A DNA stretch of 64,000 bases from an uncultured Prevotellaceae bacterium (GTDB lineage Bacteria > Bacteroidota > Bacteroidia > Bacteroidales > Muribaculaceae): positions 62,001 to 126,000 of the forward strand of contig UQLZ01000001.1 of NCBI GenBank assembly GCA_900541935.1, written 5' to 3'. Position numbers and translations under genes: made by a program. Below are positions 39,644 to 49,188 of this stretch, piece after piece. Position 1 is the stretch's first letter; every line of letters begins with the position of its first letter. The notes beneath the pieces are model-generated. The model had not been told where the DNA came from. It was given only the letters and a program-made list of their open reading frames with translations, and ran no database searches.

Positions 39644-42600
39644 ATGAAAAAAATTAATCTCGTTTTGTTAACGGCATTGAGTTTGATTGCAGCACCATTG
39701 CAGGCACAGACTATTTTGTCGGAGGATTTCGAGACTGGTTCAACAGTTGATTACGACCCGAATTTTAGTTCAGGTTGGACAACTGAGGACAGTTATTTGG
39801 GGAATACAACTAAGTATCGTTGGCATGTTTATTATGCTTCTAAGGGAACGATTGGTGGTACTCATTGTGCTGCTTGTGATGCTTCTATGTTTGAAAGTTC
39901 TACAGATGGAACAGGACCGCGAGAAGAGATGCTGTTGTCACCAGAGTTGACGCTTGATGATACTTATCAGTTGTCGTTCAACTGGAAAGCAGCAAGTGCT
40001 TCCGCCTTGGATAAGCAAGAATATGATTTTCAAGTTCGAGTTGTTGAGGACGGTGATTTGATGAATGCCGTTACAGTATGGTCTTTCCAGGATGCAGAGG
40101 CTCTTAAGGAAAGTGGCGTTGCAAACTTTCCATGGACTGGTTGGACAGTCTATAATTCTAAGATTGGTCTGGAAAAATATAAAGGAAAGAAAGTTAAGTT
40201 GGCATTTGTCTATAAGATGCTAAAAAAAATTGCTAATGTTGTCTATCTTGATGATGTTAAGGTTTCGAAGTACACACCGCAAACAGCGCCTGTTGCAACA
40301 TTGTCAAAGACGTTGTATAATTTTGGAGATGTATTCATTGGCGAAAAAGTTTGGTCGGAGGTTATTACTCTTAAAAATACAGGAACAAGTGGCTTGACAA
40401 TCAGTGATGTAGAATTGCCGAATGGCTTTGGTACGAATTTAGACGTTTCAAAAGTTAATTTGGGAAAGAATGAGTCTGTTGATTTCCAGATTTCGTATTC
40501 ATCAAATTTAACAAGTTCAACAGATGGTAAGGTTGTCATCAAGACTAATGGAGGCGATGCTTCACTTCGCGTTGTTGCCAATAAGGTAGCGTTACCGGAA
40601 GGAGCAACTTTTGAAGGCTTTGAAAAGGGTTGCCCACCAGTTGGATGGACAGCAAAGAGTTGGTCTGCAACAAACTATGCTCTTGAGGGGGATTTTTCTG
40701 CTTATGCGTCAGCAATCCTTGACGGTGCATGTGAGTTGACAACACCAAGACTTGACTTGTCACAAGGAAAACACAGTGTGTCATTTACTGGCTTTAATAA
40801 TTTTGACAGTGACGTTGAAGGAGCAGCCCCTGCTAATGACGTAACTTTGCAGTTCTCAAAGGACGGTGGAGCAACATGGACAACAGTCTGGACTTCTGCT
40901 GTTATAAACGGAATGGATAATGCAAGGGTTGATTTGGGCTCTCCAGCCTCTGACAATTGCTATTTGAAGTGGGTTTACAGTGCAATTACTTATGATGAGG
41001 AATATATTCCTGAAACTTCTATTTTCTTCCTTGACCGTGTTGTTCTGCCAAAGATGTATGGCGCAGAAGGCAAACCGTCTGCATCCAAGTGCGTAACGCC
41101 TGCTAACAATGCAGTTGATGTGTTTAATAAAAATGTCGTTCTCTCTTGGGAAAGTGTCCTTTTTGCTAAAGGTTACAAACTATATGTAGGGACAGATGCA
41201 GATGCAACAAGCATTGTTAACGGAAAGGATCTTGGCGATGTGACCGAATATACATTGGAAAAGTGCGATTATGCAACAAAATATTACTGGAAGGTCGTTC
41301 CTTATAATGAAAATGGAGAAGCTGAAAATGCAGAGGTATGGAGTTTTACAACAATGGCAGACCAAACGGTTTCAACTTTCCCATATAAGGAAAGTTTTGA
41401 AGGGGTGAATTTCCCACCACTTGGATGGAACTACACTACCGACCAAGGTACTCGTTGGGATTTCAGTTCTACCAATCCTTTCGATGGTAAGTTTAGTGCC
41501 GTTGCAAGTTGCCGTGAGCCAGAAACAACAACAGTTTTGGAAACAGTTGATTTCAAGTTGCCGGCAGAACCTCTAGAAATCAGTTTCTATTGGGGCAATG
41601 ATATGCCTATTGCTTTAGAAAAGGACAATACAGGTCTTGTAGAGAACACATCAAAGGCAGATGACGGTATTGATGCTTGCTTCTTTGAAATCTTTGTTGA
41701 CAATGAGTGGAAGCAACTGGCAATTATGTCAGACAAGAATAACAAATTCTGGTGTCGTGAGATTGTTAACCTTAAGGATTATGCAGGAAAGACAGTTTCT
41801 TTCCGTTGGAGATATGTTGCTCACGCTTACATGCAGGCTTCAGGAGTTTGTCTTGATATGATAAATATTCAGGAAGCAGCAGACGTTAAGGCTTCTTTCA
41901 ATGTGTCAAAATGGGATGCAGGAAAGGTTAACTATAACAAGTTTGTTACTTCAAGAAAACCGTTGACAGTTATTAATGACGGAACTAAGGCAATCAAGGT
42001 TTTAAAGGTTGAGTTCGGTACGGAGAACTTTACTTCTACATTGGCTGTAAATACAGTTATTGAACCGAGAAAGGCATCTCAATTCTCTATTACATTCAAT
42101 GCAAAAGCAACTGCAAATGTTGTTGAAGATGCAATGAAGGTTACTTTTGATAACGGAGCAGTTATTGAATTGCCAGTGGTTGGCGAGGCATTGGCTAACG
42201 ATATTGCATATTATGACTTTGAAGAAGAAGAGGCAGGAACAATGACTCCAAAGGACTTTACAACAGTTGACGTTGATAAAAAAGCGACTACTGCAATGAC
42301 ATCTTTGGATTACCCGATGCGTGGCGTTCCATTCGCATTCTGTGTTCAGCAAGACAAGGACTGGAACAATGTCTTTGAACCAGTATCAGGCGAAAAGGTT
42401 CTCGTTGCAATTGCTCCAGGTGATGAAAGCGAGTCAAATGACTGGATTATCAGCAAGCAGATGAAGGCAACTTCAAATTCTCGTTTCACATTCTATGGCC
42501 GCAACTGGAATAGTGTAAATTCAATTCTTCCAGAGACACCGCATAGCGTTGAGGTTTTGGTAAGCACAACAGATACGGAATTGGCTTCATTTGAAGTTGT

Positions 42601-43012
42601 TATGAACAAGGTTCAAATGCCGTATTACGGAGGCAAATATGAGTTTTTTGACGTTGATTTGAGCAAGTATGCAGGCCAGCAGATTTATGTTGCAGTTCAT
42701 CATACAGTAACAGCGGGTCTTGCAGCCTTCTTTGATGATTTCACATTCGAGCATTTTGAAGATGTAAGCGGTGGTGTTGAAGCGTTGGATGTTAATACTG
42801 GTGTCTCTGTATATCCAAATCCAGCAGTTGATGTAGTTACAGTTGGCGGGGCAGAATCAGCCGACGTTGTTATCACAAACTTGTCAGGAGCAGTCGTTCT
42901 TAACCAGTCAGGAGTTAAGACTGTAAACGTTTCAGACTTGTCTGCAGGTATTTATTTAATGACAGTCAGAACAGAAAGTGGTGTATTCACTACAAAGTTA
43001 CTCAAGAAGTAA
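39644..43012 (+). CDS. Large T9SS-secreted multi-domain surface protein
   Basis: 1122 residues. Signal peptide ends near LQAQ. The first ~200 residues look like a choice-of-anchor J (MAM-like) domain. They are followed by an Ig-like stretch (FGDVFIGEKVWSEVITLKNTG, about 227), a second anchor-J domain from FEGFEKGCPPVGW (about 325), a fibronectin-III-like unit (about 480-575), a third anchor-J domain from SFEGVNFPPLGW (about 583), and more Ig-like units. The end is a clear type A sorting domain (SVYPNPAVDVVTV ... VVITNLSGAVVLN ... LSAGIYLMTVRTESG ... KLLKK). Probably a cell-surface adhesin or binding protein; no catalytic motif is seen. Confidence 0.85.
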   Translation: MKKINLVLLTALSLIAAPLQAQTILSEDFETGSTVDYDPNFSSGWTTEDSYLGNTTKYRWHVYYASKGTIGGTHCAACDASMFESSTDGTGPREEMLLSPELTLDDTYQLSFNWKAASASALDKQEYDFQVRVVEDGDLMNAVTVWSFQDAEALKESGVANFPWTGWTVYNSKIGLEKYKGKKVKLAFVYKMLKKIANVVYLDDVKVSKYTPQTAPVATLSKTLYNFGDVFIGEKVWSEVITLKNTGTSGLTISDVELPNGFGTNLDVSKVNLGKNESVDFQISYSSNLTSSTDGKVVIKTNGGDASLRVVANKVALPEGATFEGFEKGCPPVGWTAKSWSATNYALEGDFSAYASAILDGACELTTPRLDLSQGKHSVSFTGFNNFDSDVEGAAPANDVTLQFSKDGGATWTTVWTSAVINGMDNARVDLGSPASDNCYLKWVYSAITYDEEYIPETSIFFLDRVVLPKMYGAEGKPSASKCVTPANNAVDVFNKNVVLSWESVLFAKGYKLYVGTDADATSIVNGKDLGDVTEYTLEKCDYATKYYWKVVPYNENGEAENAEVWSFTTMADQTVSTFPYKESFEGVNFPPLGWNYTTDQGTRWDFSSTNPFDGKFSAVASCREPETTTVLETVDFKLPAEPLEISFYWGNDMPIALEKDNTGLVENTSKADDGIDACFFEIFVDNEWKQLAIMSDKNNKFWCREIVNLKDYAGKTVSFRWRYVAHAYMQASGVCLDMINIQEAADVKASFNVSKWDAGKVNYNKFVTSRKPLTVINDGTKAIKVLKVEFGTENFTSTLAVNTVIEPRKASQFSITFNAKATANVVEDAMKVTFDNGAVIELPVVGEALANDIAYYDFEEEEAGTMTPKDFTTVDVDKKATTAMTSLDYPMRGVPFAFCVQQDKDWNNVFEPVSGEKVLVAIAPGDESESNDWIISKQMKATSNSRFTFYGRNWNSVNSILPETPHSVEVLVSTTDTELASFEVVMNKVQMPYYGGKYEFFDVDLSKYAGQQIYVAVHHTVTAGLAAFFDDFTFEHFEDVSGGVEALDVNTGVSVYPNPAVDVVTVGGAESADVVITNLSGAVVLNQSGVKTVNVSDLSAGIYLMTVRTESGVFTTKLLKK

Positions 43013-43021
43013 TGTTATAGG

Positions 43022-43047
43022 GAAGTCGGCGGGGGACTGCCGGCTTC
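43022..43047 (+). other. Intercistronic hairpin between the two large secreted-protein genes
   Basis: GAAGTCGGC (43022-43030) pairs with GCCGGCTTC (43039-43047), with one G-T pair. No T-run follows, so it may slow or stabilise the transcript rather than end it. Confidence 0.45.
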
Positions 43048-43076
43048 TCACAAAGGAAATTTAAAAAAATTTAATT

Positions 43077-46000
43077 ATGAGAAAAACAAGTTTTTTATTA
43101 ACCATGATGCTGCTCGCCTTTCTTTTGCCAAAGGCGAATGCTCAAACAGTGGCAAACTATACTTGCGATTTCAGCGGGTTGGTAACAACAGAGCATGATT
43201 TCGCACCTAAGTTTTGGGGGCATATTGTTGATTCGTATATCGACTATGAGTACGGGGACGAATCCTATGTTGAATACAGTGCCGTTAAAACTGGAGGTGT
43301 TGACAACAGCGAGTACCTTAAAATCGGGTCGCAGACCATTGGTGGCTGGGCTGGTGTTACAGTGAAGGATATGCTTGTTACTCCTGCTGTTACAGGAGAT
43401 GTCACCCTTCAGGTAAAGAAGACAGGTTCAAATGGAACTGTTAAGTTTTACACGTGCATCAAGCAGGAAGATGGCTCTTTCAAGGCTGGTTCTGAATATG
43501 AGATTGTTTTGCCTGAACTTTCCGACAGTGAATGGACTCTGGTTAGTCTGCCAGCCGTTCCTGCCGGTACTTATCTCGGTATTTGTGGAGATCAAGTGGG
43601 CATTGATAATTTCACAGCTGCTTCAGCGGAATTGATGTTGAGAAAAGAGTTGACAATTGAATCAGTTGCCCTTACTTCCAATCGCAATTATCTTGATGCT
43701 AATGAGCAAGGAAAAGCAACAATATCTTATGATGTTGTTGTTAAAAATAGCGGAGATGCAGAATTGAATCCTGGTGATGATAACTATTCAATCTCGGTTA
43801 TTAATTATAGTAATAATAATGAGGTCTTGGGGACAGTCAACATAGACCAGCCTCTTGCTTCTGGTGCAACTTCTGCGGTTATTCCTGTAGTCGTTGAGTT
43901 CGCTGTTACTGAAAACTCGCGTTGCAGATATGATATTAAGGAAAATATTTCTGGGTCGTCAAAGTTTGGTGACTGGTTGGAGGCTTTCCCTTATTCTCCG
44001 AATTTTGTAGTGTTCCTTTCAGGCAGGAGTGATAAATTTTCTGCCGGCTCAACAATAGATTTCGGCATGCGTAACGCACCGTTTACCGTTTCATTGGATG
44101 TTGCCAATCAAGGTGCTGCACCTTCTGAAATTACAGCAATCGAACTCCCAGAAGGATTTTCTTGCAAGATAGTTGACAATGATGCATCTAAGACTTACTC
44201 TCTTCCTTGCAAGATACCGGCGCATGCCAAGTATCAACTTGACATAACAATGGATGCTGCAACGGCAGGTGACAAGTCTGGAAAGATGGCTATAAGTGTT
44301 GACGGTAATATCGTAGAATATAAGTTGTCGGGAAATGTTCTTGACAGTTCAAAATGGTATGTGAATTTTGAAGATCAGAAATATCCTGACGGCTCTTATC
44401 TTGAATCAACGTCCTGGAATATTGAAACTTACGGCGTTGGTGGAAATAATTATCAGGCAGAAAATTCTACTGCTTCTGAAATGACTAAGTTTATATCACC
44501 GAAACTAACTGTTGAGGCAGGAGAAGTGCTTACATTCCGCGCTAACCGCAGATCAAGTTCAGCGTATGCTTCTTATAAGTTGAATGTTTATTATTCAACA
44601 GACAGGAAAACATGGAATTTGGTTAAGACAATTTCTGAGGATTCTGAAGAAAATATCCCGAATGAGAAAGAGTCGGAATATCCAAACCCTATGAAGTTGA
44701 AGACATTTACGGTATCTGGCATACCAGCAGGAGAATGCTACATTGCTTTTGAGGCAGGTTATGTAGGTATTGATGATATTTATGGCTTTAAGGTTGCACC
44801 GGCTGCTGATTACGACTTTGTTTCAGAAAAATTGGAACTTGCAAATACGGCGACTGTAAACTATGAATACATTGCATCATTGAAATTCGGGAATGCTGGT
44901 ACTAAAAATATTGCGGAAAATACGTTTACGGCAAACTTTATAGTTAATGGCAGCGTTGTTGATTCAAAATCTGTTCCAGCACTTGAGAGGGATTCACAGA
45001 ACAGAAACACTTCATCAAGCGTTTCTTTCAGTTGGACTCCGAGAGAGTCTGGTAGTATTCCTGTTGCTATTGAAATAACAGATGGCACTTATACTTATAA
45101 GGAAGAGCAGATCGTTGAGGTTGGCGGTGAGCAAACCTTGGGATATGTTGCTGTTGGCAATCCGGCAGGAACAGATTCAAGTGCTCCGATAACTCCTAAC
45201 TATAAGATGTCAGACACAGAGGCTGTATATACTGCTGATTTGATTAATCTTCCAGCCGGTACTGAAATTTACAAGATAATGTACCGCGGTTACAAGACAT
45301 CTGAGGACAAGAATTTGACCCTTCAGGTTTGGGTTGAAAATACATCTGATGCAACTCCTGCCTCCGTTGATGCAAATATGGTAAGCACTGCTAATATGAC
45401 TAAGGTCTATGATGGAGCATACACTTTGAAAAATGTAGGCGGTTCTTCTGCTGACCTTAAAGAGATGATGGTTATTGACTTGTCTGATAATCCGTTTGTC
45501 TATACAGGGGAAAATATCAGAATCGTTGTTTCGGCAAGGAGTGATGTCTATAAATCAAATTACTTTGAAGCGACTGATGTTGCAGGAATGTGTGTTAAGC
45601 GTTCAGCAGATAGCGGAGATCTTTCTGCTAAGTCTTTCAGTACTTCCAAGTTGCCGCTTGTCAATTTCTTTGTTGAGCAGCCTCTTTACCATATTGCTGG
45701 TAATGTTACTAATAAGACTAATTCTGCGGCTGTTGAGGGTGCTTTGGTTAAGTTGACTTCTGGTAATGTTGAATATAGTGCAACAACAAGTGCAACGGGA
45801 GAATACAGTATTGATGTTTATCAAAATACAAAAGACTATGTATTAACGGTTGACAAGGAAGGTTTCTTCCCTTATAAGGAAGAAAAGACAGTCAATGTTT
45901 CAACAGGTAGTGTTGATAATCATAATATTGTAATTGCAGAGGCAGTCGGATTTATGATTACTGAATCACATTTGCCAATTTCAGGCAGTGTTAACAGCAC

Positions 46001-47789
46001 TTATACCGCAACAGTTAAGGTCCTTAACGGAAATAAAAATATATATGGGGGATATGAGGCTTCTTTGTATGTTAATGATGAGAAAGTTGCAGAGGCTGAA
46101 TCTGTAAATGTTGAGGCAAATGCCAGTGCGGATTTCACCTTCGCTTATACTCCTCATGAGGCTGGTACTGTGAAGGCATACGTTAAGTTTGTTGCAGCAG
46201 GTATTACTACAACGACTGAAGCAGTAGATGTTGTTATTGCTGAGGAAGAGGCTGCTGGAGATGTTACTGTTGGTAACTTCGCAAATACTTTCGGATATGC
46301 TCCAGTTAACGCGTTCTTCAACTATAGTGATGCTGAAATCGTTTATCCTGCAAGTATGATTGGCTTGACGGCTGGCTCACAAATCAAGAGCATCGCTTTC
46401 AAGGGTTACAATGAAAAGGGCGACAGAACAGTGAAGGTTGAGGCTTGGATAGAAAATACTGAAGATACTGAAATAGTTGCATCATTGGCAGATTTGTCAA
46501 GCACTGCCAATATGACTCAGATATACAATGGAGAATGGACTTTGAAGAAGAGTGGTTCTGCCACTGAGCAATTTGACTTGCTCAAGTTTGACTTGTCTGA
46601 TGCTCCGTTTGTATATGCTGGTAAGAATGTCCGTATTATTGTGAGAATGTCGGAAATTGCTGACTCTTACAAGCGTGTTTATTTCCAAGAGGATGTAAAC
46701 CATAAATGTGCAATGAGAAATTCTGACAGTGGTCCTCTGGAAGGCGAATTGTCGTTGAGTAATATGCCTGTTGTCCATTTCGGTATTGACGCGTACAAGA
46801 CAGTTAGCGGTAAGGTCACTTTGGCTGATACTCAAGCACCGGTTGCCGGTGAAAAGGTAACTGTTAAGTCTGGTGACATTGAATACTATGGCATTACAGA
46901 TGATACGGGCGCTTATTCAGTAAACGTTATCAAGCATTCTCTTGACTATGTTGCTTCTGTCTCTTGTGCAGACTATTTGCCAGGTAGTGTAAATGTTTCG
47001 TTTGCAAACGGAAATGTTACTAATGCTGATATTGCTCTTCAAAAGGGCTTCGTAAAGGGTCAGGTTCTTGATGCTGATACAAATGAACCTATTCCTGGAG
47101 CATACGTTGAGTTGACTAATGCTAATTGGGAAGTTGTTGGTTCTGCGACAACTGATGACGGTAGTTTTGAATTCCCTGTTGGTGCTGGTGTATATGACCT
47201 TTGGGGCTCAATGGATGGTTATCAATTCGCATTCGCAGATGCCGCTGAGGTAACAACGGCTGGCGTTGTTGCTAATGTTTACTTGCGTGCTCGTTCATTT
47301 GCTGTTGCGGGAGTCATTACTGATGAAAAGGGTAACGTCCTTACTGATGTTACAGTTACTTTGAAGAAAGATGGAACTACTGTTAGTGAAATAACAAATG
47401 GTTCGGAAGCGGGTGACTATTATTTTGAAAATATCACACATGTTAATACTCACGTATATACTGTTGAGGCGAAAAAGTCTGGATACTTGGTTGAATCTAT
47501 TACTCTTGATTTCTCATCAGTAGGCCAATGGGATTACTTGTTGATGGATCAGAATATTACTTTGAAGGTTGATCAGCAAGGTGGCGTTGACAGTGTTAGC
47601 GCAGAAGGCTTCAAGGCATTTGGCGGAAACAATTTGATAACAGTTGTTTCACCGCGTGGAGTTGTCAATGTGTATAATGAGGCAGGTGCTTTGGTCCGCA
47701 GCGTTTCTGTTGAAGAAGGTAAGACTGCAATCTATGGTTTCAATGCTGGTGTTTATATCGTCAACGGTATTAAGGTCGTTGTTCGATAA
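43077..47789 (+). CDS. Giant T9SS-secreted protein with repeated carboxypeptidase-regulatory-like modules
   Basis: 1570 residues, signal peptide ending near ANAQ. After an N-terminal anchor-like domain and Ig-like units come two related modules, at about residues 683-863 and 1060-1240. Each has VGN...A, YK/YN then W-(V/I)-ENT and FVY-G-N-(I/V)RI-V, and each is followed by a carboxypeptidase-regulatory-like domain (VTNKTNSAAVEGALVKL and VTLADTQAPVAGEKVTV). Two more such domains follow (VLDADTNEPIPGAYVEL, ITDEKGNVLTDVTVTL). The last 65 residues are a T9SS type A tail (VNVYNEAGALVRSVSVEEGKT ... FNAGVYIVNGIKVVVR). Likely a large surface protein; substrate unknown. Follows the previous gene in the same operon. 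Confidence 0.82.
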   Translation: MRKTSFLLTMMLLAFLLPKANAQTVANYTCDFSGLVTTEHDFAPKFWGHIVDSYIDYEYGDESYVEYSAVKTGGVDNSEYLKIGSQTIGGWAGVTVKDMLVTPAVTGDVTLQVKKTGSNGTVKFYTCIKQEDGSFKAGSEYEIVLPELSDSEWTLVSLPAVPAGTYLGICGDQVGIDNFTAASAELMLRKELTIESVALTSNRNYLDANEQGKATISYDVVVKNSGDAELNPGDDNYSISVINYSNNNEVLGTVNIDQPLASGATSAVIPVVVEFAVTENSRCRYDIKENISGSSKFGDWLEAFPYSPNFVVFLSGRSDKFSAGSTIDFGMRNAPFTVSLDVANQGAAPSEITAIELPEGFSCKIVDNDASKTYSLPCKIPAHAKYQLDITMDAATAGDKSGKMAISVDGNIVEYKLSGNVLDSSKWYVNFEDQKYPDGSYLESTSWNIETYGVGGNNYQAENSTASEMTKFISPKLTVEAGEVLTFRANRRSSSAYASYKLNVYYSTDRKTWNLVKTISEDSEENIPNEKESEYPNPMKLKTFTVSGIPAGECYIAFEAGYVGIDDIYGFKVAPAADYDFVSEKLELANTATVNYEYIASLKFGNAGTKNIAENTFTANFIVNGSVVDSKSVPALERDSQNRNTSSSVSFSWTPRESGSIPVAIEITDGTYTYKEEQIVEVGGEQTLGYVAVGNPAGTDSSAPITPNYKMSDTEAVYTADLINLPAGTEIYKIMYRGYKTSEDKNLTLQVWVENTSDATPASVDANMVSTANMTKVYDGAYTLKNVGGSSADLKEMMVIDLSDNPFVYTGENIRIVVSARSDVYKSNYFEATDVAGMCVKRSADSGDLSAKSFSTSKLPLVNFFVEQPLYHIAGNVTNKTNSAAVEGALVKLTSGNVEYSATTSATGEYSIDVYQNTKDYVLTVDKEGFFPYKEEKTVNVSTGSVDNHNIVIAEAVGFMITESHLPISGSVNSTYTATVKVLNGNKNIYGGYEASLYVNDEKVAEAESVNVEANASADFTFAYTPHEAGTVKAYVKFVAAGITTTTEAVDVVIAEEEAAGDVTVGNFANTFGYAPVNAFFNYSDAEIVYPASMIGLTAGSQIKSIAFKGYNEKGDRTVKVEAWIENTEDTEIVASLADLSSTANMTQIYNGEWTLKKSGSATEQFDLLKFDLSDAPFVYAGKNVRIIVRMSEIADSYKRVYFQEDVNHKCAMRNSDSGPLEGELSLSNMPVVHFGIDAYKTVSGKVTLADTQAPVAGEKVTVKSGDIEYYGITDDTGAYSVNVIKHSLDYVASVSCADYLPGSVNVSFANGNVTNADIALQKGFVKGQVLDADTNEPIPGAYVELTNANWEVVGSATTDDGSFEFPVGAGVYDLWGSMDGYQFAFADAAEVTTAGVVANVYLRARSFAVAGVITDEKGNVLTDVTVTLKKDGTTVSEITNGSEAGDYYFENITHVNTHVYTVEAKKSGYLVESITLDFSSVGQWDYLLMDQNITLKVDQQGGVDSVSAEGFKAFGGNNLITVVSPRGVVNVYNEAGALVRSVSVEEGKTAIYGFNAGVYIVNGIKVVVR

Positions 47790-47808
47790 CATATATTATT
47801 AATCCTAT

Positions 47809-47840
47809 GGCGGTATGCAGAATTGGCATGCCGCCTTTTT
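47809..47840 (+). terminator. Terminator of the large secreted-protein operon
   Basis: GGCGGTATGC (47809-47818) pairs with GCATGCCGCC (47826-47835), one G-T pair, followed by TTTTT. It ends only 11 bases before the next ATG. Confidence 0.85.
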
Positions 47841-47851
47841 ATTATAAAGCA

Positions 47852-49084
47852 ATGAAAAAGTCAAATCTCATTTTTATGGCGGTAGGTATGTTTGCGTTTA
47901 CTATGAATCTCTCCGCAAATAGGACAGTTGAAGGTAGCCGCGTGGAATCGCTCGACCAATCTACTCAATCTGTTCCGCTTGTTGCTTTGTCGAAGACATA
48001 TTGTGATTTCGGCAATGTCTATATTGGCGAAAAGGTATGGTCAGAAGTTATTACGCTTAAAAACACTGGTGCCGGTGTTTTGAAAATTACGAGTATTTTA
48101 TATCCGTCAGGTTTTGATTTGTCAATGGATTTGAAAAAGGTAGAACTTAAGAAAAATGAGACGGTTAGTTTTAAGATTTCGTATAAATCACAGATGTTTA
48201 GTGATACGGACGCTATGTTTGTATTTAAGACAAACGGTGGAGATGTGCCTTTACGGGTGGTTGCTAATAAGGTTGCGTTGCCGAAAGGTGCTTCGTTTGA
48301 AGGGTTTGAGAATGGTTGCTCTCCTATTGGTTGGTCTTCAAATGGTTGGTCTTATAAAAAGTCTGCACTTGAGGGGGACCTTGCAGTATGTTCAACAGGC
48401 TCTTCAGACGGGGTGTGTGAGTTGAAAACACCTCGATTGGATTTGTCGAAAGGAGCTCACCGCGTTATATTTACTGCATTTAATAGTTTTGAATCCGATA
48501 TGGAGGGTGATGCACCTGAGAATGATGTAACATTACAGTTTTCAAAGGACGGAGGATTAACATGGACAACTGTATGGGCTTCGGAAAAAGTTAATGAAAT
48601 CGATAATGCTACCGTTGATTTGGGTAATCCAAAATCAGATAATTGCTATTTGAAATGGGTTTTTGGTGCTGTTGCATTCGATGCGGAAAAAATTGCAGAA
48701 TCATCTACTTTCTATCTTGATAGAGTTGTTTTGCCGAAATTTTATGGCGCAGGAGGCGTGCCAGGTGCGACAAAATGTGTAACACCAGTAAATGGAGCGG
48801 TAAATGTACTCATAAGGGAAGTCGAGTTTATGTGGGAACCGGTTCTTTTTGCAACGGAATATAAAATTTATGTAGGAACAAATGCAGAAGCGAATGACAT
48901 TATCAACGGAGAACCAACAGCAAATGACACAAGAGTATGGTTGAGAGGTCTTGATGGTGCAACAACATATTATTGGAGGGTTGTTCCATATAATGAAAAG
49001 GGGGAGGCACAAAATGTAGAGACATGGAGTTTTACAACGGAGGCTGCCCAAACAGTTACAAGGGAGCATTCAAGTTGCAAGTGA
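47852..49084 (+). CDS. Truncated paralogue of the large T9SS protein (lacks sorting tail)
   Basis: 410 residues from ATG 47852, where a signal peptide (MKKSNLIFMAVGMFAFTMNL) begins; the frame is open to 47807 across the terminator. The mature part closely follows residues ~220-580 of the protein at 39644: ALSKTYCDFGNVYIGEKVWSEVITLKNTG, FEGFENGCSPIGW, NDVTLQFSKDGG, YYWRVVPYNEKGEAQNVETWSFTT. It then stops after AAQTV, just where the paralogue goes on to its third anchor-J domain, and has no T9SS tail. The terminator at 47809-47840 leaves no room for a promoter, so it may be expressed only by read-through. It may be a decaying duplicate. Confidence 0.7.
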   Translation: MKKSNLIFMAVGMFAFTMNLSANRTVEGSRVESLDQSTQSVPLVALSKTYCDFGNVYIGEKVWSEVITLKNTGAGVLKITSILYPSGFDLSMDLKKVELKKNETVSFKISYKSQMFSDTDAMFVFKTNGGDVPLRVVANKVALPKGASFEGFENGCSPIGWSSNGWSYKKSALEGDLAVCSTGSSDGVCELKTPRLDLSKGAHRVIFTAFNSFESDMEGDAPENDVTLQFSKDGGLTWTTVWASEKVNEIDNATVDLGNPKSDNCYLKWVFGAVAFDAEKIAESSTFYLDRVVLPKFYGAGGVPGATKCVTPVNGAVNVLIREVEFMWEPVLFATEYKIYVGTNAEANDIINGEPTANDTRVWLRGLDGATTYYWRVVPYNEKGEAQNVETWSFTTEAAQTVTREHSSCK

Positions 49085-49127
49085 GCCGTTTGTAATGTAA
49101 CATTAAATAGGCGTATAATATCTTAAA

Positions 49128-49159
49128 TTTGACAATATCCAAAATTTTGTCTAATTTTG
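49128..49159 (+). promoter_or_regulatory. Promoter of topA
   Basis: TTTG (49128-49131) and TAATTTTG (49152-49159) are 20 bases apart. It supports the start at 49189 rather than 49129. Confidence 0.75.
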
Positions 49160-49188
49160 CGACCGCAAAGAACGAAACAAATTATTGT

